Position numbers and translations under genes: made by a program
Notes under the pieces: model-generated
What the model was told of the DNA's origin: nothing
Database searches by the model: none
Seen by the model: the letters and a program-made list of their open reading frames with translations, nothing else
DNA from: Sinorhizobium fredii USDA 257
GTDB taxonomy: Bacteria; Pseudomonadota; Alphaproteobacteria; Rhizobiales; Rhizobiaceae
Assembly: GCF_000265205.3 (NCBI RefSeq)
Contig: NT_187164.1
Coordinates: forward strand, 1 to 30,254
Reading direction: 5' to 3'
Length of the DNA stretch: 30,254 bases
In this document: in pieces, positions 1 to 8,230 of the stretch
Layout of the letters: every line of letters begins with the position of its first letter
How positions within the stretch are numbered: the first letter of the stretch is position 1

Positions 1-760
1 ACTGCTGCGGCGTCAGGCCGAGCCAGGCGGCAAATTGCCTGCCGGAGCGGAATTGCTCGGGATCGGTGACGGTGGCGGCGACCGCCGTGGCTGTGACTAT
101 GCCGAGGCCGGGGATAGCGGAGAGCCGGCGACTGGCCTCGCTGTCGGCATGCCAAGCGAGAAGTTGCTGATCCAGCGCAGCGATCTCATCGGCAAACACC
201 AGGATCTGCCGGATCAGAATGTCCAGCGTGGTCCGGGCATAGGAGGGCAAGCTGCTCTCGCCAGACAGCGCTTGCTGCGCCAACTTTGCCAGATTGGCAA
301 TGCCTGGATTGGCGACTAAGCCGAGTTCAGCCAGATGCGCCCGCAACGCATTTGCGACCATGGTGCGTTGGCGAACGAGCAGCGACCTGGCGCGATGCGT
401 CATGAGAATGCTCTGCTGCGCCACCGTCTTCACAGGCACGAACCGCATCGTCGGGCGCTGCACGGCTTCGCAGATTGCCTCGGCATCCAGCGCGTCGCTC
501 TTGCCGCGTTTGACATAGGGCTTCACGTAGGATGGGGGAATGAGCCGGACCTCGTGCCCCATGGCGGCGAGCGTCCGAGCCCAATGGTGCGCTGTGCCAC
601 ACGCTTCCATTCCGATTAGGCAGGGTGGCAGCTTCGAGAAGAACGGCAGCATCTGCTTGCGATGCAGCCGTTTCACCAGCACGGTTGCGCCTGTCTCATC
701 GACACCATGCGCCTGAAACACGCTCTTGGCCAAATCCAATCCAACGGTCGTGATCTGCAT
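1..760 (-). CDS. IS110-family transposase (DEDD recombinase), partial
   Basis: This is the N-terminal three quarters of the recombinase fully present at 17440-18462. The frame opens with ATG at 760, preceded by AGAGGAG, and runs off the window start, so roughly the last 88 residues, including part of the C-terminal Transposase_20 region, are not visible. The N-terminal RuvC-like DEDD domain shows D9 (VGLDLAK), E52 (GMEACG), D89 and D92 (KSDALDAEA). Known family role: cut-and-paste through a circular intermediate, with target choice guided by an element-encoded RNA. Nothing suggests inactivation within the visible part. Confidence 0.88.
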   Translation of the reverse strand, partial: MQITTVGLDLAKSVFQAHGVDETGATVLVKRLHRKQMLPFFSKLPPCLIGMEACGTAHHWARTLAAMGHEVRLIPPSYVKPYVKRGKSDALDAEAICEAVQRPTMRFVPVKTVAQQSILMTHRARSLLVRQRTMVANALRAHLAELGLVANPGIANLAKLAQQALSGESSLPSYARTTLDILIRQILVFADEIAALDQQLLAWHADSEASRRLSAIPGLGIVTATAVAATVTDPEQFRSGRQFAAWLGLTPQQ

Positions 761-842
761 TGTCAACGCTCCTCTTTTGCTGCGGGTAACTGGCCGGCAT
801 CATAGCGGCAACCGCCGGCGCGGGGGCGTCCACATCATCAAG
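1..842 (-). mobile_element. IS110-family element, copy A (cut by window start)
   Basis: This segment matches 17703-18544 at a constant offset of 17702 wherever I compared them, and the two sequences diverge right after the shared CATCATCAAG. That places the transposase-upstream end of the element at about 842. The other end lies outside the window, so the target site of this copy cannot be judged. It has the same orientation as copy B, making the two copies direct repeats about 17.7 kb apart. The near-perfect identity points to recent transposition or gene conversion. Confidence 0.9.
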
Positions 843-1230
843 GGTTGCGAAGAAGGGAGCCTCGAACCGCCGCCACGAACTCGATCGGACATTTCACGCC
901 GCAAGCCTGACAATCTATCCCAACCGCAGGTAGGTTGGTAGGTTTCCGAAACGAAGATGACCTGCCACGGAACTTTCATCCAGCGGCGACTAGAGCCCCG
1001 GCGGTTTCCAGTGCTCCTGTTCCCCCCGCCCATAGGCGGAACTATTCGACCGTCAGGCTCACAACCGGGGTTCCTCGGGTGCCTTGTCATAAACGACCGT
1101 TTTTGAGTAATCCACAGCGAAAGCCTCCTTCAACCTCAAATGATGTCACAGAGTCTTCTCAAAACTGTTCTGGATACCTCTGTCGCAAAATGCTACGTTC
1201 TCGACGACTTTCGAGAACTTTAGGGTGGCT
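843..1230. other. Gene-free stretch between IS110 copy A and the transposition module
   Basis: I see no convincing coding sequence here. The first 240 bases are unremarkable. The last 100 bases before the resolvase hold TGTC-type motifs and a dyad (described separately) that suit a resolution site or the left transposon end. A possible terminal TGTCATAA lies at about 1086-1093. I found no clear copy of the right-end iterons, so the left boundary of the module is uncertain and may have been altered by IS110. Confidence 0.5.
1145..1218. promoter_or_regulatory. Candidate res/recombination site upstream of the resolvase
   Basis: A perfect dyad lies at 1197-1218: GTTCTCGA, a 6-base spacer, then TCGAGAAC. 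It sits 12 bases upstream of the resolvase ATG. Further upstream are TGTCACA (1145) and TGTCGCA (1181), spaced as in multi-subsite res regions. Serine resolvases usually bind just upstream of their own gene, which controls both recombination and expression, so position supports the call. The binding protein and crossover point are inferred. Confidence 0.4.
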
Positions 1231-1827
1231 ATGCGGGTCGGGTACGCCAGGGTCAGCACGATCGATCAAAATCCGGAGCTTCAACTTGAGGCCCTGAGAC
1301 GCGCCGGTTGCGAGAAGGTGTTTACCGAGCGTGGATCCGGCGCTGCGGATGACCGCCCGGAACTGGGCAGAATTCTCTCCGACGTGCTTCGCACGGGTGA
1401 CACGCTCGTTGTCTGGAAACTCGATCGGTTGGCGCGATCGTTGAAGAAGCTCATTGCGACCGCGGAAGAGCTGGAGCGCGCGAAGATCGGGCTCGTGTCG
1501 TTGACCGAGAGCATCGATACGACGACGCCGGGCGGCATGCTGACATTCCATGTCTTCGGTGCGATCGCCCAATTTGAACGCGCTCTGATCCGTGAACGCA
1601 CGACGGCTGGACTGGTCGAGGCGCGGCAACGTGGCCGTAAGGGTGGCCGCCCGCCCGCGATGCGCCCGAGTGATATTGCCGCCGCGCGCGCCCTGATGAA
1701 GGAAGGAAGCATACCTGTCCGCAATATTGCTCAGCGCATGGGAGTTTCGGTGGCAACCCTCTATCGCCATATCGGCAAGAAGGGTGGCGTCACCAAAATA
1801 GTGGAATCCGAGGAAGCCCATGGCTGA
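1231..1827 (+). CDS. Serine recombinase (resolvase/invertase family) of a Tn552/Tn5053-like module
   Basis: A 198-residue small serine recombinase. The ATG at 1231 gives the usual MRVGYARVST start with nucleophile Ser9; an upstream in-frame GTG at 1225 is less likely. The catalytic arginines are in the LDRLARS segment, the long E helix follows (FGAIAQFERALIRERT), and a C-terminal helix-turn-helix lies near residues 150-190 (SDIAAARALMKE to VSVATLYRHIG). Full length suggests it is functional. Its last 8 bases overlap the transposase start (ATGGCTGA), so the two are probably translationally coupled. Family role: resolving cointegrates made by replicative transposition. A more general DNA invertase role cannot be excluded. 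Confidence 0.9.
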   Translation: MRVGYARVSTIDQNPELQLEALRRAGCEKVFTERGSGAADDRPELGRILSDVLRTGDTLVVWKLDRLARSLKKLIATAEELERAKIGLVSLTESIDTTTPGGMLTFHVFGAIAQFERALIRERTTAGLVEARQRGRKGGRPPAMRPSDIAAARALMKEGSIPVRNIAQRMGVSVATLYRHIGKKGGVTKIVESEEAHG

Positions 1828-3472
1828 GCGGAGGAAGCGGCCGCCCGGCGAGGCTCTTGTCGATATTCGACGCCGGTTGTCGCTGCTTTCCCCCAGAGAT
1901 CCAGGCCGCACCGAGATTGTCGCACGCGCTGCCGATGCCTACGGCTTTTCGATCTGGACCATCTATCGGGCGCTGCGCGAATTGAACCGCCCGAAATCCG
2001 TACGACGCGCCGATCATGGAACCTCCCGGATCGCCCCGCAGCCGGAGATGGAAACCTATGCCGAGATCATCGCCGCCCTAAAGATCAGGACGGCGAACCG
2101 GAAGGGGCGGCACATCTCCACGGCGCGCGCCATAAAGCTGCTTGAGGACGACGGGGTGGAGACGCCCGATGGCCTGGTGCGTGCGCCGCCCGGGCTGCTG
2201 AAACGCGCAACGGTCGATCGGCTGCTGCACGTTTGCGGCCTCGACTATAGGCGCGTCACCCGCCCGGTGGCCGCCGTCCGCTTCCAGGCGCGGCGCTCCA
2301 ACGAACTGTGGCACTTCGACATGAGCCCGTCCGATCTGAAGCAGGTGGAAGCACCGCTTTGGGTCGAGGAAGGGCGCGGCCGGCCAATCCTGATGCTGTT
2401 CTCGGTTGTCGATGATCGCTCTGGCGCGAGCTATCAGGAATACCGCTGCGTCTACGGCGAAGACGCGGAGTCTGCCTTGCGGTTCCTCTACAATGCCTTC
2501 GCCACCAAGCCCGAACCGGAACTGCCGCTTCAGGGGATCCCAACGACGATCCATATGGATAACGGGCCGGTGAGCCGCTCGCGCGTCTTCCAATCCGTCA
2601 TGGGCAGTCTCGGTGTCAGGGTTCTCACGCATATGCCCCCGTCGGACAGCGAGCGACGTACGCCAGCGCGTGCCAAAGGCAAGGTCGAACGGCCGTTTCG
2701 TACGATCAAGGAAGTGCACGAGACCCTTTATCACTTCCACAAACCGAAGGACGAAGAGGAAGCCAACCTTTGGTTCAGGCGCGCGTTAATCACCTACAAC
2801 AACGGCGAACACCGCACCGAATCGCATGCACGCATTGAGGATTGGCTGCGGCATCTTTCCCCTGATGGCGTGCGGGCGATGTGCTCCTGGGAACGGTTCT
2901 GCGCCTTTGCGCGCGAACCGGAGCGACGGACCGTTGCTGGAGACGCGACCGTATCGGTCGAGGGCGCATCCTATGAGGTCGAGCCCGAACTTGCCGGCGA
3001 AACAGTGACTTTGCTCTGGGGCCTGTTCGATCAGGAATTGTTCGTCGAGTATGAGGGCAAACGCTTCGGCCCATTCCAGCCTTCGCGCGGGGCGGTTCCC
3101 CTGTTTCGCTATCGCAAATACCAGAAGAGCAAGATCGAAGAGCGGCTCGACAAGGTTGTCCGGCTCGCCGACAAACTGGGGCTCCCCCGCGCCGCGGTCA
3201 CCGGCGGGGATCGCCCATTGCCCTCGCTGCCCCCGACCGCCGCTGGGCTGAGCGTACGGCGCACACCGTTTCCGGAACCCGCAATAGAGACCGCCTATGG
3301 AAGTGGCCTTGCAGCTCGTGGGGCGATTGCCGACCAGCTCGGCCGGCCGATTGGCGCGATGAATCCCAGCGATCGCGCCTTCATCGATGAACTGCTCGGA
3401 GAAACACTCGACAAAAAGGCGATCGCAGCCCGTATCCGCGAACGCTTCCAGGCGCGACGAAAGGAAGAATGA
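1820..3472 (+). CDS. DDE transposase with Mu/TniA-type organisation
   Basis: A 550-residue transposase. Residues 30-60 form a helix-turn-helix (AADAYGFSIWTIYRAL). The integrase core spans about 160-330 with a readable DDE triad: D167 (WHFDMSP), D247 (IHMDNGPV) and E290 (KGKVERPF). Residues 370-440 resemble the C-terminal beta-barrel of Mu-type transposases. It overlaps the resolvase upstream and the ATPase downstream (ATGA at 3469-3472), forming one operon. Known relatives (Tn552 p480, TniA, MuA) bind end iterons and act with an AAA+ target-selection ATPase. No frameshift or missing catalytic residue is seen. TniA-like is a family-level statement; no TniQ-like gene is present. Confidence 0.88.
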   Translation: MAERRKRPPGEALVDIRRRLSLLSPRDPGRTEIVARAADAYGFSIWTIYRALRELNRPKSVRRADHGTSRIAPQPEMETYAEIIAALKIRTANRKGRHISTARAIKLLEDDGVETPDGLVRAPPGLLKRATVDRLLHVCGLDYRRVTRPVAAVRFQARRSNELWHFDMSPSDLKQVEAPLWVEEGRGRPILMLFSVVDDRSGASYQEYRCVYGEDAESALRFLYNAFATKPEPELPLQGIPTTIHMDNGPVSRSRVFQSVMGSLGVRVLTHMPPSDSERRTPARAKGKVERPFRTIKEVHETLYHFHKPKDEEEANLWFRRALITYNNGEHRTESHARIEDWLRHLSPDGVRAMCSWERFCAFAREPERRTVAGDATVSVEGASYEVEPELAGETVTLLWGLFDQELFVEYEGKRFGPFQPSRGAVPLFRYRKYQKSKIEERLDKVVRLADKLGLPRAAVTGGDRPLPSLPPTAAGLSVRRTPFPEPAIETAYGSGLAARGAIADQLGRPIGAMNPSDRAFIDELLGETLDKKAIAARIRERFQARRKEE

Positions 3473-4389
3473 TGCTCGCTGACGTTCAATCCAGTTACGG
3501 CCTCGACCGACCTTTCCAGGGGGCCGGCAACTTCGAGACCGAGCATCAGCGTACCATCATTCGCGAGGTTTGCGCAGCCGTCCAGACCGGCAGGCTTGTC
3601 GTAGTCTCCGGCCTGGTCGGTTCGGGAAAAACGCACCTTCTGCGGCGTATCGAGGCCGAACTCACCAAAGCCGGCAAGGTCGCGCTCGCCAAGTCGTTGG
3701 CGGTCGACAAGCGACGCACTTCGCTGCCATCGCTCATTGAAGCCTTGTTCTACGATTTGTCGCCCGGCGATCGCGCGCAGGTGAAGATCCCCAAGCAGGC
3801 CGAGCGGCGGGAGCGCGACCTGCGCGACATCATGAAAAAGGGCAAACGGCCAGTCGTCCTCGTGGTCGATGAGGCCCATGACTTGCACCACAAGACCCTA
3901 ACCGGCCTGAAGCGCCTGATGGAGGTGGTTGCCGACGCCGGCGTGCTCCTCTCCGTGCTGCTTGTCGGCCATCCTCGACTTCGCAATGATCTGCGTCGTC
4001 CGCAAATGGAGGAGATCGGCTATCGAACCACCATTTTCGACTACGAGGGGATCGGTTCCGCGCGCCGCGACTATGTCGCATGGCTGCTCGGCGCCTGTGC
4101 AGCCGAAGGCGTGAAGGTTGGCGAACTCCTCGAGGAAGACGCCATCGACCTCATCGCCGAACGGCTACGCACGCCGCTTCAGATCGAGATGCATCTAACC
4201 CTTGCCTTCGAACAGGGCTTTCGCCTCGGCGCCAAGCCGGTCACCGCCGAGATCGTCGAGCAGATCCTGTCTCGCGCCATCGACGATCTCGAACCGACGT
4301 TGACCCGAAATGGCTACGATGCGGCGGCATTGGTCACCCACCTGAACGCTCGGCCGTCAGATATCCGCGCCTTCCTCGCTGGCAATTAA
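3469..4389 (+). CDS. TniB/MuB-like AAA+ ATPase of the transposition module
   Basis: A 306-residue P-loop ATPase. Walker A is GLVGSGKT at residues 48-55, Walker B is VVLVVDEAHDL with D134 and E135, and a TniB/ExeA-like AAA domain fills most of the chain. Its start overlaps the transposase stop by four bases (ATGA), which is typical of coupled tniA-tniB pairs. In the family this protein binds DNA with ATP, marks targets and gives target immunity. The iteron array of the transposon right end begins immediately behind its stop, so it is the last gene of the core module. Confidence 0.87.
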   Translation: MMLADVQSSYGLDRPFQGAGNFETEHQRTIIREVCAAVQTGRLVVVSGLVGSGKTHLLRRIEAELTKAGKVALAKSLAVDKRRTSLPSLIEALFYDLSPGDRAQVKIPKQAERRERDLRDIMKKGKRPVVLVVDEAHDLHHKTLTGLKRLMEVVADAGVLLSVLLVGHPRLRNDLRRPQMEEIGYRTTIFDYEGIGSARRDYVAWLLGACAAEGVKVGELLEEDAIDLIAERLRTPLQIEMHLTLAFEQGFRLGAKPVTAEIVEQILSRAIDDLEPTLTRNGYDAAALVTHLNARPSDIRAFLAGN

Positions 4390-4541
4390 TCTGAGCACGT
4401 GGCCGTCATTTGCGAGCAGCCTCGGATGTTGGCGAGCACGTTGGCAAAGAGCGTGAGCAGGACGCGCTCTCCATTGTCAGATAATCTGAGCAGAAAATGC
4501 CGATGTTGGCGAGCACGAGCCGTTATGTTGGCAAGCGGCTA
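4387..4541 (-). repeat. Tandem iterons at the transposon right end
   Basis: Read on the minus strand from about 4541 to 4387, a TGCTC(G/A) or CGCTTG head recurs roughly every 20-23 bases, with one 33-base interval. The best-conserved units carry TGCTCGCCAACAT (plus-strand copies at 4425-4440 and 4502-4517 share GATGTTGGCGAGCACG). TGCTCAGATTA occurs twice (plus-strand TAATCTGAGCA at 4387-4397 and 4482-4492). Arrays of about 20-bp transposase-binding repeats are the hallmark of Tn7/Tn552/Tn5053-type ends, so these are inferred transposase sites. Confidence 0.65.
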
Positions 4542-4609
4542 CAGATAGGCTTGCTTCCGACCCGTCCTTAAGACAACACCCCGACACGTTCCTGTACCAA
4601 CGCGACAAG

Positions 4610-5281
4610 ATGGTTCGCGCTTCAGTCCGCCGACCAACCCTGACAATCGCGGACGCGCTCTCTTTTGTTAATCTGTTCACAAAGGCGCCGGCCTCCGTGC
4701 CCGAATTTCGTGCATTGGTGAAACGACAGATTGTCGCCCTGCTTGAGAAGCTCCACCATTCTGACGACGACGAGAGTTTCGTGTTTCGAGATGACCGGGC
4801 CACGGAAGACGACTTGCGCAACTGGCTATCCGCGCGCATGCGCGAGATCGGCAGTTCGCATTACGAAGTCATCAGAGAGCAGGAGGTCGCGGTGGAAAAC
4901 CGGCCGGACCTTAGAGTTCACTCAAGAAATCCTGAATTCGGCCTGATCTCCGTGGAAATCAAACTGGCCGACGCGGACCACTGGAACGGGAACACTCTGG
5001 TCAACAAGATCGAGACGCAACTCGCTAACCAGTACATGCATGAGAATGGCTCTCATACCGGCTTCTACCTGCTGGCAAATGCTGCAAAGCCGTTGAAGAA
5101 GGAAATCGACTCGAAAACCGGCAAAGTGAAGCGCAGGGCCTTCGCAAAAAAGGTTGCTGGAAAGAACGTCAATTTTGCTGGACTGCTTACCCTGTGCGAC
5201 GCGCGCGCGGCGGCCGTGACCGCTGGGTTAGGCGGTAATAAGCTAATCGATGTTATAGCGGTTGATCTCTCTGAACGTTGA
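4610..5281 (+). CDS. PD-(D/E)XK nuclease-like protein, probably a C-terminal fragment of a larger gene
   Basis: A 223-residue reading frame from ATG 4610. I do not recognise a named family, but residues 90-120 show a nuclease-type core: an acidic strand, RPDLRV (D100), then SVEIKLAD (E116, K118), the classic PD-(D/E)XK spacing. The C-terminal half (AGLLTLCDARAAAV) is ordinary globular sequence. The frame stays open upstream of the ATG, with protein-like residues (DTFLYQRDK) up to the transposon end near 4575 and no good ribosome site at 4610. This suggests the gene's 5' part was removed or separated when the transposon arrived. Such domains occur at the C-terminus of restriction and other defence proteins; that role is inference. 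Confidence 0.6.
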   Translation: MVRASVRRPTLTIADALSFVNLFTKAPASVPEFRALVKRQIVALLEKLHHSDDDESFVFRDDRATEDDLRNWLSARMREIGSSHYEVIREQEVAVENRPDLRVHSRNPEFGLISVEIKLADADHWNGNTLVNKIETQLANQYMHENGSHTGFYLLANAAKPLKKEIDSKTGKVKRRAFAKKVAGKNVNFAGLLTLCDARAAAVTAGLGGNKLIDVIAVDLSER

Positions 5282-5339
5282 CGCATATTCTGGCCCAGGT
5301 TTTGAACGAACCAACCCGACCGGGTTAATAGCTGAGCCT

Positions 5340-5640
5340 TCTGCGGCGTCACCTCGAGGGTTGTTGCGACCATGCCGGCGCCGGCGAACGGTTTGGCGAT
5401 GACGAGTTCGATCATCGCCCCAGTCGTGAGGAGGCGCGCCGGCCGGCGAGCTTGCGCTCCATCATCTACCGCGACCGCGCCTGCGGTCGTGTTCCTTCGC
5501 CAAGCTCGGCGGCCGCGACCAGCCCCTGCGCGATGGCGAGCAACCGGCTGTCGCGGTCGTAATGCAAGCGGCTTAGAAGGGGTGCGTCGGCCGACGAGAC
5601 GCCGCTTCAGCATCGCCGAGATTTGATCGGGGAGATGTGC
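5340..5640 (-). pseudogene. Decayed C-terminal remnant of a rhizobial DUF1612/RHE_PE00001-like HTH protein
   Basis: Minus-strand translation across shifting frames gives protein-like pieces in a sensible order: LPDQISAMLKRRLVGRR, LLAIAQGLVAAAELGEGTR, a stop, MMERKLAGRRASS, then MIELVIAKPFAGAGMVATT and LEVTPQKAQ. From memory this order (a G.(S/T)AAA..G segment, an RR.SS segment, then ELV...P...AGM.A..L.V.P.AAQ, an HTH) resembles the C-terminus of the DUF1612-type proteins common on rhizobial plasmids. In-frame stops and at least one frameshift mean it is dead. Family assignment is tentative. Confidence 0.35.
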
Positions 5641-6291
5641 CGCGGTTGTTACGCCGGGCTGGCGCAGGACAGAGGCGGCCAGTAGACGGCCAACTCTCCA
5701 CGCGGTTCCGACCTAGGACAAGTGCCAGCGCAAGGTCGAGTTCACGAAGAGTTAACCATGTGAATTAACTCCAGAAATCACTCAAACGGAAGCTAACAGT
5801 AATCATCTTTCCGTCATTCAGACGCCGATTTCCGCGCGCAATCACTATCGATAGGGACCAAGTATCGATAGCGATGGATTTGGCGGTCTGGTTGACCATT
5901 GTCAGTCGTCCTGGATCAGTGGATTTGCCTAGGAAACCGGGCTTTTCAGCCGCTTTTCAACCCAGTTCGGCAGACTCATTTGCCGGATCGAATGGAAGGG
6001 CCCTCGTCCGAGCGGTAGGCGGCAGAGCTTTCCTCAGTCATTTTTCCATCTCAAAGGCCGCCTGAAACACCAGCGCGATACGTGCTGCCTTCAAAACAAC
6101 CGAACTCGCGGCATTTCCGCCACAGAAGCCCGCTGGCGCGCGTTAGCCTATGTTCATGACCCGACACTCGTCCACTGCGGTATTTTGAATCTGACGGGCT
6201 TCCATTCAGACCATAAAACACGCTTGCAAAGGAACGTTTTCTCACACATGTTTCATTTGTACAAACCGCCCCGAAACGGCCGAAAAATCCG
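5641..6291. other. Gene-free stretch upstream of the second resolvase
   Basis: I recognise no gene here. Two TATCGATAG motifs lie close together at about 5847-5875. A perfect 10-base palindrome, TTTGTACAAA, lies at 6256-6265, 27 bases before the recombinase start, within a T-rich stretch that also contains GTTTC and GAAAC half-repeats. Its position would suit a res or operator site for that recombinase. The short open frame 5874-6065 has no ribosome site or recognisable content, and I treat it as chance. Confidence 0.4.
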
Positions 6292-7208
6292 ATGGCAACG
6301 GCTGCAAACCTCAATTCTCCTTCCCTGCAGCAAAGGCTGATCGGATACGCCCGTGTTTCGACCGAGGATCAGCTCAACGACGCTCAGGTCGACGAATTGC
6401 GGGCGGCCGGTTGCCACCGCATCCACCAAGAGCACGGATCCGGCGCATCACGCGCGCGGCCGGTGCTTGCGAAGCTTCTTAAAGACCTTGCCACGGGCGA
6501 TGTCCTCGTCGTCGTTCGCCTCGACCGTCTGGCCCGATCGGTCAGCCACCTGCTCGACGTCATCGAAGACCTCGAGAAGCGCGGCGTGCATTTCCGCTCG
6601 CTGCGTGATCCGATCGATACCTCGACGCCGCAGGGAATGTTTCCTTGCAGGTGCTCGGCGCCGTCGCCCAGCTCGAGCGTGCGCTGATCGCGGAGCGGAC
6701 CAAGTCCGGTATGCAGGCCGCCAAGGCGCGCGGCCGGCTTGCCGGCAATCCCGGGCTTCGAGAACGCCGGCCGGAAGCCATCCGCGCGGTCTCAGCGGCG
6801 CGCGAGCGGGCCTACCTCGATGAACTGATTGTGTCAGCGCAGACCTGGCTGCCGACAGTCCGGCGGCTGCGCCCGCGACACAGTTGGGACAATGTCGTGC
6901 GGATCCTCAATCGCGGGGGGCACGACTGGACCGTCGAACGGTTGCGGCGGGCGGTCCACCGGCTGGTGCGCGAAAAGCTCGCGGAACCGGAACTGCTTGC
7001 CCGATCGCCGCGCCGGCCGCCCGAGGATCATCTGATGCGGCTGGTTGCCGGGATCGCCATCGCCGATCCCGATCTGTCGCTGCGCGACATTGCCGCCCAG
7101 TTGGACCAGATGCAGGAGCGACCGCCACGTGGCGGCCGCAAATGGCAACCGTCTTCCGTCCGAGCACTACTGGACGAGGCGAGCCGCATCGGGCTGGTTC
7201 GCTCTTGA
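6292..7208 (+). pseudogene. Serine recombinase with C-terminal recombinase domain, split by a one-base frameshift
   Basis: Two adjoining frames make one protein of about 305 residues. The first (from ATG 6292) holds the catalytic serine (LIGYARVSTEDQ), the LDRLARS arginine segment and DTSTPQGMF. The second continues with QVLGAVAQLERALIAERTKS and a long C-terminal part with repeated helical segments, ending at 7208. The break falls in ATGTTTCCTTGCAG (6637-6650): one extra T would restore the expected TPQGMFSLQVLG reading. It is therefore a recent pseudogene or a sequencing error. No transposase partner lies beside it, so it is an orphan resolvase. It is a different lineage from the resolvase at 1231. 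Confidence 0.8.
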
Positions 7209-7355
7209 GAGGCTGGTTCATGAATTCAAGAGTGTTCACGCGGCGTCGAAAGCTGGGTGCAGCACTGTTTCCGGTCGCCGCATGCTTCCAAATGGAAAAA
7301 GACCGAGCAACCCCCGGGCTATTCCAGAAAGCTCGCGTTGTGAGGAAGGGGCGGC

Positions 7356-7565
7356 CTAGGCCTGCAAATTGTCAGCCGACATCTTGCCGGACTTACGATC
7401 CTTTACCAGCTCGTAACTGATCTTCTGCCCATCCTTCAGCTCCCGCAGGCCAGCCCGCTCCACCGCTGAAATGTGGACGAAGACATCGGCGCTCCCGTCG
7501 TCCGGCTGAATAAAACCAAAGCCCTTCGTCGCGTTGAACCATTTTACCGTTCCGGTCGCCATCAT
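7356..7565 (-). CDS. CspA-family cold-shock protein
   Basis: This frame encodes 69 residues from ATG 7565 or 68 from ATG 7562; a GAAGGAAGG ribosome site lies just upstream and serves either. It is the single cold-shock domain alone: GTVKWFN (residues 3-10), GFGFI (RNP1), then DVFVHISA (RNP2), followed by a basic tail. Family role: binding single-stranded RNA or DNA to melt secondary structure, as an RNA chaperone in the cytoplasm. It is complete and well conserved amid decayed surroundings, so it is probably a live passenger gene. It converges on the upstream recombinase with about 150 bases between them. Confidence 0.95.
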   Translation of the reverse strand: MMATGTVKWFNATKGFGFIQPDDGSADVFVHISAVERAGLRELKDGQKISYELVKDRKSGKMSADNLQA

Positions 7566-8230
7566 GCCTTCCTTCGATCATTTGCCGTACCGCCACAGGG
7601 CGGGCGAGGCTCGCTTCGTATACGCGCGCACAGATAGACGCTTCTCCGCTCCGGGTAAAGCAGCCCGAACGTTGACGCAACTGCCCAGCCCAAGCAAGCG
7701 ATCTTCGTCGCCATAGACGCTACTTTTTGCCTCTTTGTTTCAGCCGTGATGCTGACGGGAGCATCCTCGGCTTGCCACACGTCGAACTGATTTGTCGTGC
7801 AGATAAGATCACTGAGTTTTCGGAACCCAAGCGTGCACGGGTCGAAGTCCGGCGCCAGGTGAGACCTCCATTTGCCGCAGAGGCTCATCCGAGGCGCGCT
7901 TTCCGCAGAGCCCCGCAAGGTTGGCTCTGGCGGCTGAACTCGTCGTCGCGAGTCGTGGGCTAGGTGCCTGAGTCGCCCTCGATGCCGACGCGCGACACGG
8001 CGATGCTCGCGCTGACTGCCTTTCTCTAGGCAACGGTGATCGCCGCGCTCACCGGCGCGGTTACGCCGGGCGCGGCCGACCTCGATGCGCTCGTCCTGAA
8101 CGTATTCGATTGGATGAGGAACCCGTTCGAGGATCATGCTCCCGCGCCACCTGATCTGCCCACGTACAGATCAGTCTGCCCGGCCCGCTGCCCCTTCGAG
8201 TACCGCTAGACGCTCGCGGTAAGATGGTTT
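7566..8230. other. Decayed stretch between the csp gene and the MNT-HEPN remnant
   Basis: Upstream of the csp gene no intact gene is visible. On the plus strand at about 8000-8210 there is a GC-rich, coding-like frame with an in-frame TAG at 8027-8029, reading LALTAFL, stop, ATVIAALTGAVTPG, then VLNVFDWMRNPFEDH, ending at a TAG. It has the codon character of a real but broken gene; I do not recognise the family. The first 200 bases may include an untranslated leader for the csp gene, as cold-shock genes often have. Confidence 0.35.

Larger units (their letters stand above)
1086..4575 (+). mobile_element. Tn552/Tn5053-like transposon core (boundaries approximate)
   Basis: The resolvase, DDE transposase and AAA+ ATPase lie in overlapping frames, followed by an iteron array, which together define the module. 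The outer boundary is tentative. Reading inward, the left candidate starts TGTCATAA (about 1086), and the right candidate starts TGTCTTAAGG on the minus strand, ending at about 4575. The two match over TGTC.TAA and then GAC with a one-base gap. No 5-bp target duplication flanks them, so one end may be lost or the ends misplaced. Confidence 0.5.

Noticed and set aside
1086..4575. TGTC.TAA termini as proven ends of the Tn552-like element
   Set aside because: Only a short gapped match, no flanking duplication, and no iterons beside the left candidate; kept only as a tentative boundary.
5874..6065. Small 63-codon frame upstream of the second recombinase
   Set aside because: No ribosome site, no recognisable family, and codon use unlike neighbouring genes.
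7371..7386. TTGTCAGCCGACA inside the csp gene, resembling the parS-like sites
   Set aside because: It matches only part of the palindrome and is explained by coding for the conserved csp C-terminus.
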